64,000 nucleotides of DNA, taken from NCBI GenBank assembly GCA_038878695.1, contig JAVZVD010000002.1:62001-126000 (forward strand), read 5' to 3'. Made by a program: the position numbers and the translations under genes. The notes below the pieces were generated by a model, which was not told the DNA's origin, made no database searches, and worked only from the letters and a program-made list of their open reading frames with translations. Shown here piece after piece: positions 42,538 to 51,366 of this stretch; positions within the stretch are counted from its first letter, which is position 1; the number at the start of each line of letters is the position of its first letter. The stretch comes from Fervidicoccaceae archaeon (lineage in GTDB: Archaea; Thermoproteota; Thermoprotei_A; Sulfolobales; Fervidicoccaceae).

Positions 42538-43479
42538 TCACAGGGCTCCTTTGGGCTCTATCGAGGTCTCGATGACTCTGGCCGTGGGCAGAGCCCTCTC
42601 GACGGCGGCCCTAACTTCGCCCCCCATGCCCCTCTCCGCGAGGACCAAGACCGAGCCCCCCATGCCCGCCCCCGTTATCTTAGCCCCGATCGCCCCGGCC
42701 CTCAGCGCGGCACTTATCGCGAGCTCGGCCTCGGGGAAGGAGACGCCAATGGCGCTGAGGAGACCGTGATTTATCCGCATGAGCTCGCCTAGCCTCTCAA
42801 GATCTCCTCTGGCCGCGGCTCTCGACCCCTCCTCAACTATCTCTCTAGCCGCCTCGAGTAGCTTGAGCCCCACCGAGCCGCTGGCTTTGAGCCTGCGCGT
42901 CGCCTCCTCGACGGCCCTCTTGGTGCTTCTGGGCACGCCCGTATCGACTACGAGGAGCGAGGCCCTCTCCAGGCCCCTCGCCTCGACGCGCTCGTAGTCG
43001 TCGACGCCTCTGAACAAGATCAGCCCGCCAATCACCGAGACCACGACGTCTATGCCGCTCGGCCTCGCGTGGAACATTCTCTCGCCCACCATCGAGAGCT
43101 CCACGAGCTCTCGCTCGCTCGGGGAAACGCCAAGAGCCGATAGGCAAGCCGCTGCCACTGCCACGGAGGTCGCGGCGCTGCTTCCTAGGCCCGAGGCGGG
43201 CGGTATCTCCGACGAGATCTCTATCCTGCAACCTCCAGAGATGCCCGAGCTCCTCGCTATCGAAGCGTACGGGGCCGTCTCCCCCTTCAGCTCCTCCTCG
43301 CAGAACCTCGATGTTCCTAGCGCGTTGGAGAGCACCTCCACGCATCTCCCCTCCGTCAGCTCCACCGACGCCGAGGCTCTGAGGGAGATCGCGGCCGCGA
43401 GAGCGGGCGAGCCGTGTACCACGAAGTGCTCGCCCAGCAGTATGACCTTGCCCGGAGCGCTGCCCGAGCCCCTCCTCAA
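42538..43479 (-). CDS. mvk: mevalonate kinase
   Basis: 313 residues of the GHMP kinase family. APGKVILLGEHFVVHG at the N-terminus is the mevalonate kinase signature; the ATP loop is PPASGLGSSAATSVA near residue 94, and the C-terminal glycine loop is KITGAGMGGSVLVL. The enzyme phosphorylates mevalonate for archaeal lipid isoprenoids. Start is probably GTG or ATG near 43479. It converges on the winged-helix gene and diverges from hsp20. Confidence 0.94.
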   Translation of the reverse strand: MRRGSGSAPGKVILLGEHFVVHGSPALAAAISLRASASVELTEGRCVEVLSNALGTSRFCEEELKGETAPYASIARSSGISGGCRIEISSEIPPASGLGSSAATSVAVAAACLSALGVSPSERELVELSMVGERMFHARPSGIDVVVSVIGGLILFRGVDDYERVEARGLERASLLVVDTGVPRSTKRAVEEATRRLKASGSVGLKLLEAAREIVEEGSRAAARGDLERLGELMRINHGLLSAIGVSFPEAELAISAALRAGAIGAKITGAGMGGSVLVLAERGMGGEVRAAVERALPTARVIETSIEPKGAL

Positions 43480-43540
43480 CGCCTCCTCTCCTCGTCGCGC
43501 GGAGGTCGAGCAGAGACCGAGATAAAGCTAAAGGGCTCAG

Positions 43541-44092
43541 GTGACGCTTGATAAAGCGGTGGCCAGATTGTTCAGGCGCAGGAGGGTTCGCGACATCTTC
43601 GAGGAGTTCTTCGAGGAGATGGAGGAGATGATGAGAGAAATGGAGGAGGAGTTCGCCAGGCTCAGCAGAATGGCGCTCGGCCGAGAGGTCGAGAGGTTCG
43701 GCCCGCTGCTCTACGGCGTGAGGATCGAGATAGGGCCCGATGGAGTGCCCAAGATTCAGGAGTTCGGCAACGTGAGGAGGGTCGGAGTCAGACCCAAGAT
43801 ATCCGAGGAGAGGGAGCCCCTCGTCGACGTCTTCGAGGAGAGAGACAAGGTAATCGTGGTGGCGGAGATGCCGGGCGTCGAGAAGGACAAGATCTCGGTG
43901 AGAGCCACCGAGGACACGCTCGTGATAAGAGCAAGCAACGAGCACCGTAAGTACTACAAGGAGGTTCCGCTGCCGAAGCCCGTCAAGCCTGAGACCGCGA
44001 AGGCCAGCTACAAGAACGGGGTCCTCGAGGTTAAGATTGAGAAGAAAGTCGTCGAGGAGGCCAAGGGAGAGGTCGAGGTCAAAGTAGAGTGA
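43541..44092 (+). CDS. small heat shock protein, Hsp20 family
   Basis: 183 residues. A Glu/Met-rich helical N-terminus (EEFFEEMEEMMREMEEEF) and an alpha-crystallin domain (about 85-183) with VDVFEERDKVIVVAEMPGVEKDKI and KASYKNGVLEVKIEKK. These proteins form oligomers that hold unfolded proteins during heat stress. GTG start; GATAAAGCT at 43521 is a probable TATA box, only 20 bp upstream. A ribbon-helix-helix gene converges on it. Confidence 0.92.
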   Translation: MTLDKAVARLFRRRRVRDIFEEFFEEMEEMMREMEEEFARLSRMALGREVERFGPLLYGVRIEIGPDGVPKIQEFGNVRRVGVRPKISEEREPLVDVFEERDKVIVVAEMPGVEKDKISVRATEDTLVIRASNEHRKYYKEVPLPKPVKPETAKASYKNGVLEVKIEKKVVEEAKGEVEVKVE

Positions 44093-44104
44093 GAGTCTTC
44101 CTCC

Positions 44105-44488
44105 TCACCCGGCTCCCAGCTTTTTCGCCTGGAGCTTGATCTGCCTCGCCTGTTCCTCGATGAATCGAGCGAGCAGGGCTCTCAGCAGGTCGCTCCTGTT
44201 CCCGAACTTGAGCTTGAGTACGAGCTCGTCCAGCTTAGCGAGCGTGCGCTCATCCAGCTTGAACGTGATGGTCTTGTGAGGCGAGCACGACATGAGGAGG
44301 AGCCTCTCCTTCTCGAGGCTCAGGTCTTGGCGGTCGGGGTCGCTGAGGGCTTTGTCCACGAGGTGCCTGAGGAGATGACTCCTTGACGCGAAGCCGCTCG
44401 CTCTCCAGGCCGCCTCGAGGCTCTTGTAAGTCTCCTCGTCGACTCTGAGAGACACGGTCCTCTTCTCGAATATATCGATGATTATCAC
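44105..44488 (-). CDS. tandem ribbon-helix-helix DNA-binding protein
   Basis: 127 residues containing two similar RHH units: TVSLRVDEETYKSLEAAW with SRSHLLRHLVDKAL (about 10-48) and TITFKLDERTLAKLDELV with NRSDLLRALLARFI (about 71-113). RHH proteins normally dimerise to make the DNA-reading sheet; two units in one chain could form it alone. Ser/Thr and Arg at strand positions fit DNA contact. ATG start. It converges on hsp20, which may be one of its targets only by proximity. Confidence 0.8.
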   Translation of the reverse strand: MIIIDIFEKRTVSLRVDEETYKSLEAAWRASGFASRSHLLRHLVDKALSDPDRQDLSLEKERLLLMSCSPHKTITFKLDERTLAKLDELVLKLKFGNRSDLLRALLARFIEEQARQIKLQAKKLGAG

Positions 44489-44599
44489 GTCGACGTCGGA
44501 CCCGCGTCTGCGAGAGCCGAGGGCAGAGCTCAGTTTGGATCAGCCTCCGTAGATAACCACAAGTAGCGCGAAGCGCGTTGAAGTCTGCGAGAGGAGTCG

Positions 44600-44608
44600 A
44601 ATATAAGA
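44600..44608 (+). promoter_or_regulatory. TATA element of zpr1
   Basis: AATATAAGA is centred 26 bp from the ATG at 44630, which fits a leaderless mRNA and supports that start. Confidence 0.55.
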
Positions 44609-44629
44609 TTAGCTCGCTTTCGCGATCTC

Positions 44630-45229
44630 ATGAGACCGTCAAGAGGGGGAGGCGGAGAGGGGTTCAACTCGCGAGGTGCGAGGGGTTTGACAGATCGTAA
44701 TACCGAGCACGCTCCCATCGAATACACCACTAGGCTCGAGCGCCTCATCGAGTCTACGATCGATTGCCCCATGTGCGGATCCAGTAATACATTTCTCGTT
44801 AGACACGCTCTCTACGACATGCCGCGCTTCGGCCCTACGATATTGTTGTCAGGCAAGTGCAGCTCATGCGGCTACAAGTTTGCATGGATTCTGCCGGCCG
44901 AGGAGAGAGGGGAGAGGATCCTGAGGCGCGAGATCCGAGGGCCAAGCGACCTGAACGCCTTGGTGCTGCTCGGGGAGGGGGCCGACGTAGTGCTGCCAGA
45001 GCTGGAGACGGAGATCCTCGCGACGGACCTCGAGCCCGGCTTCATCACCACGGTCGAGGGCCTGCTGCTCAGGATCTTGGATAGAGCCAGAGCGCACTGC
45101 GAGCGGGGCTGCGAGGAGGCGATCGAGAAGCTGGAGAGGGCGAGTCGGGGAGAGATCCCCTTCACGCTAATCGTGATCGATAAGCACGGTAGGTCGGCCA
45201 TCTACGAGCTTAGCGACGAGCCTCGGTGA
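44630..45229 (+). CDS. ZPR1-type zinc finger protein
   Basis: 199 residues with one ZPR1 unit: zinc-binding CPMC and CSSC pairs (about residues 46-80, CGYKFAW after the second), followed by the beta domain with LETEILATDLEPGFITTVEG, the mark of archaeal ZPR1. Eukaryotic ZPR1 binds EF-1A; the archaeal role is unproven. The first 35 residues (Gly/Arg-rich) are unusual; TTG at 44687 is an alternative, but the TATA position favours ATG 44630. Its end overlaps the converging cobalamin gene by 28 bp. Confidence 0.85.
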   Translation: MRPSRGGGGEGFNSRGARGLTDRNTEHAPIEYTTRLERLIESTIDCPMCGSSNTFLVRHALYDMPRFGPTILLSGKCSSCGYKFAWILPAEERGERILRREIRGPSDLNALVLLGEGADVVLPELETEILATDLEPGFITTVEGLLLRILDRARAHCERGCEEAIEKLERASRGEIPFTLIVIDKHGRSAIYELSDEPR

Positions 45230-45672
45230 GCTCTCTCGAACGACGCCGCTCTGACCTCGAGGCCGAAGAGCACATCGCTCATTCTATTGAGCACAGAGAG
45301 AGCGAGGTCGCTCCTCCGCAGGGGGACGCCTGCCTCCAGAGCGGCCACTAGGGCTCTCTCGGCCCTTCTGACGAGAGCTCTCGCTAGGCCTATCGCCGAG
45401 GAGAAGGCCCCCGCTCCGTGGATCAGGAAGCCGCGTTGCTCGCGCGGCCAGTAGAGCTCGAGGAGCGAGTTCAGTCTCTCCAGGTCCCTCTCGTCGATCT
45501 CGATGCGGCCCGCGACCGTGTAGCCTACTCTGAAAAGCATGAGCTGAAGCTCCTCGAGCACCGAGGCGAGGTCCTCGAGGCCTTGGGGGGCTAGAGCTCG
45601 AGCGAGGCCCAAAGCGGATTCTGCTTCGTCGAGTGAGCCCAAGAGCTCCAGGCACGCGTGCGACTTACTCAC
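45202..45672 (-). CDS. PduO-type ATP:cob(I)alamin adenosyltransferase
   Basis: 156 residues, all-helical. Conserved N-terminal HACLELLGSLDEAESALG, central FLIHGAGAFSSAIGLARALVRRAERALVAA and C-terminal LNRMSDVLFGLEVRA match the PduO family. The enzyme adds the adenosyl group to cobalamin. This fits a need for B12 in the cell, including the B12-binding radical SAM enzyme encoded 1.3 kb away. ATG start. Confidence 0.82.
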   Translation of the reverse strand: MSKSHACLELLGSLDEAESALGLARALAPQGLEDLASVLEELQLMLFRVGYTVAGRIEIDERDLERLNSLLELYWPREQRGFLIHGAGAFSSAIGLARALVRRAERALVAALEAGVPLRRSDLALSVLNRMSDVLFGLEVRAASFERAHRGSSLSS

Positions 45673-45768
45673 GAGCTCACCCGTAGCGGGGCACTCGGTG
45701 TGGCCGGAATCTCCTCTCCCCGCTCCGGGCTTCAGTGCTAATCCCGGCGTTCTCTTGCTCGCCCGACA

Positions 45769-45778
45769 ATAAAAGGCT
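45769..45778 (+). promoter_or_regulatory. TATA element of the GPN GTPase gene
   Basis: CAATAAAAGG lies about 34 bp before the TTG start, followed by GAGGAG right at the start. Confidence 0.45.
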
Positions 45779-45807
45779 GCGGAGTGATCGAGGACCGGTA
45801 GAGGAGC

Positions 45808-46563
45808 TTGCAGGTGGTCTTCGTAGGGACGGCGGGCTCCGGCAAGACCTCCTTGACGAGAGCCTACGGCTCCTGGCTTGAGGAGCGCGGCTACTCGGTC
45901 TCCTACGTGAATTTGGACCCCGGCGTCAAGATCCTACCTTACGACCCGGACGTAGACGTGAGAGAGAAGTTCACCGTGGAAGAGCTGATGCTGAGGACGG
46001 GCCTAGGCCCCAACGGGGCTTTCATGCTTGCCAGCGACCTGCTGGCTCAGATAGCGGAGGAGCTGGCCCTCAGAATCGCGGAGCTCGAGCTCAGGAGCGA
46101 CTTCGTCCTCGTGGACACGCCGGGTCAGATGGAGATGTTCGTCTACAGGGAGAGCGGGCCGAGGACTCTCGACCATCTGCGGAGAGTCGGGAGAGTCGCG
46201 GCGGTATTCGTGGTGGACGGGGCCGTGGCGCGATCCGAGGAGGACTTGATCGTCCTCTGGCTCACCTCGCTAATAGTGCAGCTCAAGCTGACGGTCCCCG
46301 TCGTCCCCGTCTTCAATAAATCGGATCTCATCGTCGATAGAAGCGCTGTGGAGCGCTTCGTCGCGGATCCCTCAGCGCTGACCGAGACGCTCGAGAGGCG
46401 CCCGGGCCTGACGTCCGACCTCGCTTTAAGGCTCGTCGAGCTCGTGAGGAGCTACGGGAGAGCCCTCAGGCCCGTGCTGATCTCGGCCGCGAGGTCCGAA
46501 GGCCTAGAGGTCCTGCACGCGGCGCTTCACGAGCTCTTCTGCGTTTGCGGAGACCTGAGCTGA
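45808..46563 (+). CDS. GPN-loop GTPase
   Basis: 251 residues. P-loop GTAGSGKTSL, the family-defining Gly-Pro-Asn in GLGPNGAF, G3 DTPGQMEMF and G4 NKSD. Eukaryotic GPN proteins help assemble and import RNA polymerase II; archaeal ones are homodimeric with unknown target. TTG start. Same strand and about 90 bp before the small gene that precedes the B12 radical SAM enzyme. Confidence 0.92.
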   Translation: MQVVFVGTAGSGKTSLTRAYGSWLEERGYSVSYVNLDPGVKILPYDPDVDVREKFTVEELMLRTGLGPNGAFMLASDLLAQIAEELALRIAELELRSDFVLVDTPGQMEMFVYRESGPRTLDHLRRVGRVAAVFVVDGAVARSEEDLIVLWLTSLIVQLKLTVPVVPVFNKSDLIVDRSAVERFVADPSALTETLERRPGLTSDLALRLVELVRSYGRALRPVLISAARSEGLEVLHAALHELFCVCGDLS

Positions 46564-46650
46564 AGCCACGGCAAGGTTAAGATACCGGGGAAAATAGCCA
46601 GAGATCGAGGGCGCTACGCGCTTCAACGCTCTCCCCCTCGGTGGGCGACC

Positions 46651-46962
46651 TTGGCCCTCGAGCCCGGTGCCTCTCGGCGTTTGGTCGCCGAAGGCGCGGC
46701 GCTCGTGGTGAGGGGGTGCCCGAGGAGCGAGAGTGAAATAGAGAGGGCGTTGGGGACCGCTCGCTCCATCGCGAGAGAGGGAGGCGGGAGGCTCACCGTG
46801 GTGCTCGAGGGCGCGAGCTTCCTCGAGTGCGTGGACCTAATCAGGGCGCTCTACGAGAGGCTCGCGGAAGCCACCGTGGTGGTCGAGGTCGGCGGAGCTT
46901 CTACGCCGAAGGACGGCCGCGGAGCTCTCGAGCTCTCTTTCAATGGATCTGGGGAGAGGTAG
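46651..46962 (+). CDS. small hypothetical protein before radical SAM gene
   Basis: 103 residues from TTG, alpha/beta with LVVRGCPRSESEIERAL, GGRLTVVLEGASFLECVDLIRAL and ATVVVEVGG. This resembles the alternating pattern of a small Rossmann-like fold. No family recognised. It overlaps the radical SAM gene by 20 bp on the same strand, so the two are likely functionally linked. Confidence 0.6.
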   Translation: MALEPGASRRLVAEGAALVVRGCPRSESEIERALGTARSIAREGGGRLTVVLEGASFLECVDLIRALYERLAEATVVVEVGGASTPKDGRGALELSFNGSGER

Positions 46963-48598
46963 AGCCGAGTTGGCACGCTCGCTCGAGTTGGACTTCATCA
47001 TCACAGTCGACAGGAGCATGATGAGCAATCACAGAGGCAAGGAGTTCCTGGGCTTCATGACGACGGCCCCCGCCGTTGGGCTGCCCGAGGTCTTGTGGAG
47101 AGCCCTGGCCATGCCGAGGATCCCCGTCGACGAGCACGGGAGGCCGAGGCAAGCCCCGTACGGACTCAGGAAGATAGAGGCCGCCCTCCTCGACGCCGGG
47201 TTCTCCGCGGCCGTGGTGGACCCGGACCACGTTCGGAGATACGTTGAGAGAGCGAAGGCCGTGCTCATCGGACACCACGACTACTTCGCCTTCAACTCAC
47301 CGAGCATCGAGTACTGGCTCATAACGGGCGAAGAGCCCCTCAATAGGAGGAGCTTCCTCGAGTTCGCCTCGAGACTGGTCGAGATGAAGAGAGGGCTGAA
47401 CCCCGATCTCAAGATAATCGTCGGAGGGCCGGCGGCATGGCAGTGGCTCTACGTGCCTGAATACATCGAGAGGTTCGAGGTCGACACGATAGTCGAGGGA
47501 GAAGCCGAGGGCGTCGTCGTGGAGCTGGCTCGGAGAGTGACCGAGGGGCTCCCCCTGCCGAAATTCGTTATGGTCGGGCCCCGCGATTGCCCGGAGATGG
47601 AGGAAGTGCCGGTGATACGCGGAGCCTCGATCAACGGGCTGGTGGAGATAATGAGGGGGTGCCCGAGAGGGTGCAAGTTCTGCAGCGTGACTCTGAGGAG
47701 GCTTAGACACTATCCTCTCGAGAAGATAGAGCAGGAGATGAGGGTCAACGCGTCGAGCGGCCTCAAGGGCTGTGTGCTCCACAGCGAGGACGTCCTGCTT
47801 TACGGAGCTAAGGGGATAGAGCCTTCCCCGGATAGCGTCATCAAGTTACACGAGCTCGCCAAGAGATACCACGAGGAGGTCGTGTGGAGCCACGCCACGC
47901 TCTCCTCCGTGCTCTACGCCGAGAGGAAGTACAGGCTCGTCTCGAGAGTGGCCGAGCTCGTGTTGGACGGGCGCCAGAGGTACTCGGGCTTTCAGACGGG
48001 AATAGAGACGGGCTCTCCAAGGCTCGCCAGACAGATCATGGCCGGAAAAGCCTCCCCCTTCAAGCCAGAGCAGTGGCCTGACGTCGTCGAGGAGGCCTTC
48101 GGGATACTCCACGACAACTTCTTCGTGCCCGCCGCTACGCTGATACTCGGGCTCCCGGGAGAGACTGAAGACGACGTGATCAGAACGATCGAGCTCGTCG
48201 AGAGGCTGAAAGATTATAGGAGCCTCGTGGTTCCAATGTTCTTCGTCCCCATCGGAGCTCTGAGAGGCTGCGGCTGGTTCACGAGCGTTCATCTGAGGAG
48301 AGTCCACGCCGAGCTCCTATTAGTCTGCCTCAAGCACTCACTGTTCTGGGCCAAGGATATCGTCTCGAGGTTCTACGCGAGAGGTCTCTCGTCTCCTTTC
48401 CTCAAGCTCACGCTAATGAGCTTCTTGATGTCAGCGGAGAGGTTCGCCAGAAGTCTGACGCCAGACGAGGTACTAGAGCACATCGAGAGGTCGAGGAGGA
48501 AGCTCGCGGGAGAGGTCGAGGAGACCTCAATTAGGGAGAGCGTGCTCGAGCGCCTCAGGCGCTACGCTCGAGCCCCGAAGGTCGCGGCGAGGCCGTGA
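46943..48598 (+). CDS. B12-binding-domain radical SAM protein
   Basis: 551 residues. The N-terminal region (about 30-210) is a Rossmann B12-binding type fold (IGHHDYFAF, KIIVGGPAAWQW, DTIVEGEAEGVV). The radical SAM cluster motif is CPRGCKFC near residue 241, then GLKGCVLHSEDVLLYG, SGFQTGIETGSPRLA and LILGLPGETEDDV. Such enzymes do methylations or other radical rearrangements; the substrate is unknown. Overlaps the 103-residue gene before it; the YbaK-like gene follows after 3 bp. Confidence 0.88.
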   Translation: MDLGRGRAELARSLELDFIITVDRSMMSNHRGKEFLGFMTTAPAVGLPEVLWRALAMPRIPVDEHGRPRQAPYGLRKIEAALLDAGFSAAVVDPDHVRRYVERAKAVLIGHHDYFAFNSPSIEYWLITGEEPLNRRSFLEFASRLVEMKRGLNPDLKIIVGGPAAWQWLYVPEYIERFEVDTIVEGEAEGVVVELARRVTEGLPLPKFVMVGPRDCPEMEEVPVIRGASINGLVEIMRGCPRGCKFCSVTLRRLRHYPLEKIEQEMRVNASSGLKGCVLHSEDVLLYGAKGIEPSPDSVIKLHELAKRYHEEVVWSHATLSSVLYAERKYRLVSRVAELVLDGRQRYSGFQTGIETGSPRLARQIMAGKASPFKPEQWPDVVEEAFGILHDNFFVPAATLILGLPGETEDDVIRTIELVERLKDYRSLVVPMFFVPIGALRGCGWFTSVHLRRVHAELLLVCLKHSLFWAKDIVSRFYARGLSSPFLKLTLMSFLMSAERFARSLTPDEVLEHIERSRRKLAGEVEETSIRESVLERLRRYARAPKVAARP

Positions 48599-48601
48599 GC
48601 T

Positions 48602-49063
48602 TTGTCTCTCGAGTGCATCGAGGAGAAGGCCAGGGAGAGCGGTGGGAGAATCATAGAAACGGAGGGGTCCGTCAGGACCGTGGAGCAAGCCTCCAAGAGA
48701 ACGGGTGTCGAGGTTGGGAGCATAATCAAGACTCTGCTCTTCGTGGGTCAGAAAGGGGTCTACGCCGTCGTCTTACCCGGCGACCGCAGAGCGTCGATCG
48801 AGAAGCTGGAGCTTCTCCTGGGAGAAAAGGGGCTGAGGCTGGCAAGGCCTAGCGAGGTCAGAGAGCTGACGGGCTACGAGGCCGGGGGCCTTCCGCCCTT
48901 CTGCCTCGGCGACAAGGTCTCGGTCCTCCTAGACTTCAGGGTTCTCGAGAGGGGGCTCGTGGTGGGCGGGGGAGGCTCTACGAGGAGGCTTGTGGAAGTG
49001 CCTAGCAAGGCCATACTAGAACTCAACCGGGGCGCTCGGGTGGTCGATGCTTCGTCAGATTAA
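48602..49063 (+). CDS. YbaK/ProX-type aminoacyl-tRNA deacylase
   Basis: 153 residues. RTVEQASKRTGVEVGSIIKTLLFVG is the YbaK/EbsC signature, with LPGDRRASIEKLELLLG, AGGLPPFCLGDKVSVLLDF and GGGGSTRRLVEVP. These enzymes remove wrong amino acids from tRNAs (for example Cys- or Ala-tRNAPro). TTG start, 3 bp after the radical SAM gene and overlapping the next radical SAM gene, so all three are one operon. Confidence 0.9.
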   Translation: MSLECIEEKARESGGRIIETEGSVRTVEQASKRTGVEVGSIIKTLLFVGQKGVYAVVLPGDRRASIEKLELLLGEKGLRLARPSEVRELTGYEAGGLPPFCLGDKVSVLLDFRVLERGLVVGGGGSTRRLVEVPSKAILELNRGARVVDASSD

Positions 49064-50333
49064 ACCGCCCCCGGAGCCGTTTAAAGCTCAGAGGTCGCAT
49101 CTTACGAGGAGCCTGTGGGTCTCCTTGGGCGTTTGCCTCTCGTGCGGCAAGCTCTCGAGACTGGTCTCGAGCTCCGTGGGAGCGTGCTACGCGTGCCTAG
49201 TGAGCAGACCGGGCGAGGCTCTCTCCGCCGCAGCGAGGAGTCGCGAGCGTTGGAGAGAGAGCGCAGGCCTGCCGCCGACTCCACCTAGGAACCGGGGCGG
49301 CCCTCGCTGCGCGGTCTGCGTGAACGAGTGCAGCATACCCGAGGGGGGCCTGGGCTTCTGCGGCGTGTGGGCTAAGAGGGGGGGCGCGCTCGAGCCCAGA
49401 GCGGGGAGGGGCGCGCTCGTCGCCTACACGTATTTGGACCCCCTCCCGACGAACTGCGTGGCCACGCCGGTCTGCCCGGCCGCCACCTCGAGGGGCTACC
49501 CAATTTACACGAAGACGCGGGGAGCGGAGAGGGGGCGATTTAATTTAGCGGTGTTCCTCGGCGGCTGCAACCTCGACTGCTTCTTCTGCCAGAACATAGA
49601 CCACAAGCGCGCGGTCTCGATCAAGCCCTCCTCCAGGGTTTGCCGAGAGATGCGCGTCGAGGAGCTGATAGAGGAGAGCTCGAGCGACAAGATAACGTGC
49701 GTGTGCTTCTTCGGAGGAGACCCAACGCCTCACGTCCCGATTCTCCTGCGCTACTGCGCCGAGGTCTCGAGGCTCGCTAAAGAGAGCGGAGCGGTCAAGA
49801 GGATATGCTGGGAGACGAACGGCCTCATGGCCCCCAATCTCATGAGGGTCGCCGCTCGCTTCTCCCTCGAGAGCGGGGGCATAGTCAAGATAGACTGGAA
49901 AGCCTGGACCCCCTCGGTCTACGAGGCTCTCACGGGAGTCGATGGCGAGAGAGCGCTTGAGAGGCTGCGCGAGAACGCGAGGCTGGTAGCCGAGATGGCC
50001 GCGAGCAGGCCCGAGCCCCCTCTGCTAGTGATCAGCGTGCTCCTCGTCCCAGGCTACGTGGGGCCGCGAGAGGTGGGGGCGATAGCGAGCTTCGCCGCCT
50101 CGCTGCCCGCCAAGATCCCCATGGTGCTACTGGCTTTCTACCCTCAGCATCTGATGTGGGACCTGCCGACGACCAGCAAAGATCACGTGGAGAAGGCGGT
50201 GGAGGCCGCCAAGAGGGTCGGAGCGGAGGAAGTATACGTGGGGAACGCGTGGTTGGTGCGCCCCGGATACTTAGTCGAGGAGTTCGAGCCGCCAGCCCAG
50301 CCTTCGCTCAGTACCACTCGAGCCGCCCAATGA
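49047..50333 (+). CDS. radical SAM protein of the PflA/AmrS-like group
   Basis: 428 residues. N-terminal CLSCGK ... CYAC pair, then CAVCVNECSIPEGGLGFCGV, the cysteine segment that precedes AmrS/PflX-like enzymes. The Fe-S motif is GGCNLDCFFCQN near residue 172, with FFGGDPTPHV (GGE/GGD motif) and CWETNGLM. It is probably an activase or a radical enzyme with extra clusters; its target is unknown. Overlaps the YbaK gene by 17 bp and converges on the flavoenzyme gene by 26 bp. Confidence 0.86.
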   Translation: MLRQIKPPPEPFKAQRSHLTRSLWVSLGVCLSCGKLSRLVSSSVGACYACLVSRPGEALSAAARSRERWRESAGLPPTPPRNRGGPRCAVCVNECSIPEGGLGFCGVWAKRGGALEPRAGRGALVAYTYLDPLPTNCVATPVCPAATSRGYPIYTKTRGAERGRFNLAVFLGGCNLDCFFCQNIDHKRAVSIKPSSRVCREMRVEELIEESSSDKITCVCFFGGDPTPHVPILLRYCAEVSRLAKESGAVKRICWETNGLMAPNLMRVAARFSLESGGIVKIDWKAWTPSVYEALTGVDGERALERLRENARLVAEMAASRPEPPLLVISVLLVPGYVGPREVGAIASFAASLPAKIPMVLLAFYPQHLMWDLPTTSKDHVEKAVEAAKRVGAEEVYVGNAWLVRPGYLVEEFEPPAQPSLSTTRAAQ

Positions 50334-51336
50334 GGAAGGCATGTATATGGGCCGCGACCTCTCTGCCCTCTCTCATCGCCCTACCTACGTTACTGGCCCC
50401 CACTCTGACGTCGCCGGCCGCGAAGACCCCTCTCCTCGTCGTCCTATAGAGGTGGTCGGTGGCTATCCTCCCATCTCTTTCGATCCTCACCCCCGCCTCC
50501 TCGAGCCCGGGCGGAGGAGTGGCGACGACGCCGGTCGCCAGCAGCACGGTTCTCGCCTCAATGTCGACCGGCCTGCTCTCGTCGACGAAGAAGGCCGACC
50601 TCCCCTTGCCGTTCGGCGGGCTCAGCCTCACCTCGTTGCACCTGACGGCCTCGACCCTGCCGCTCGGCCCGGCTATCACCTCGCTGGGGGCTAAGAGTTC
50701 GAGGAACTCGACCCCGCGCCTCTCGAGCTCTAGAGCCCATCTGTGGCCCATCGGGGCCTCCCACTTGGTTCTCCTATAAACTATCTTGGTCTTCATGCCG
50801 AGCTCCACGCCCGCTAGGAGAGCCGCGTCGAGTGCGGTGAAGCCCGCTCCGATTATCACCACCGGGTCCGCTAGCTCGTCGAGAGGCCTCTTGTAGCGTA
50901 TAGGCTCGTAGCCCATCTCGAGCCTGATGTAGTCTGAGAGCCACTCGAGGGCTCCGAGCACTCCGGGGAGGGTCTCGCCGCGGATCCCCGGGCTCTTGGT
51001 CCTCCACGACCCGCTCGCCACGAGCACCGCATCGCTCTTCTCGATCAGCTCCTCGAACCTCACGTCTCTCCCGACGAAGGTCCTCAGCACGAACTCCACT
51101 CTGCCCGTCTCTTTCAGCCTAGCCACGCCTCTCCTAACTCTATCCTTGGGAAATCTCGAGCTCGGGATGGCGAAAATCATCATGCCGCCGGGCTCGGGAT
51201 TGGAGTCGTACACCACTACTCTGTGACCCAGGCACGCGAGTTGACCGGCCGCGGTCAACCCGGCAGGCCCCGCCCCGACTATTGACACGGTCTTGCCGGT
51301 CGGGGGCGGCAGCTCCGTGCACGTCAAGAACTCCAA
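50308..51336 (-). CDS. FAD-dependent NAD(P)H oxidoreductase, GltD-like without Fe-S domain
   Basis: 342 residues of the GltD/NfnB flavoprotein group: FAD site VSIVGAGPAGLTAAGQLA near residue 18, EPGGMMIFAIPSSRFPKDRV, NAD(P) site VVIIGAGFTALDAAL near 173, and AAGDVRVGASNVGRAMREGRE at the end. The N-terminal Fe-S domain of true glutamate synthase small subunits (about 120 residues) is absent; a TGA lies in frame 30 bp upstream. TTG start. Third of three minus-strand genes after the dihydrolipoamide-dehydrogenase-like one. Confidence 0.85.
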   Translation of the reverse strand: MEFLTCTELPPPTGKTVSIVGAGPAGLTAAGQLACLGHRVVVYDSNPEPGGMMIFAIPSSRFPKDRVRRGVARLKETGRVEFVLRTFVGRDVRFEELIEKSDAVLVASGSWRTKSPGIRGETLPGVLGALEWLSDYIRLEMGYEPIRYKRPLDELADPVVIIGAGFTALDAALLAGVELGMKTKIVYRRTKWEAPMGHRWALELERRGVEFLELLAPSEVIAGPSGRVEAVRCNEVRLSPPNGKGRSAFFVDESRPVDIEARTVLLATGVVATPPPGLEEAGVRIERDGRIATDHLYRTTRRGVFAAGDVRVGASNVGRAMREGREVAAHIHAFLIGRLEWY

Positions 51337-51366
51337 AAGCCTTCGAGCCTCCGGCAGCCCTCGAGC

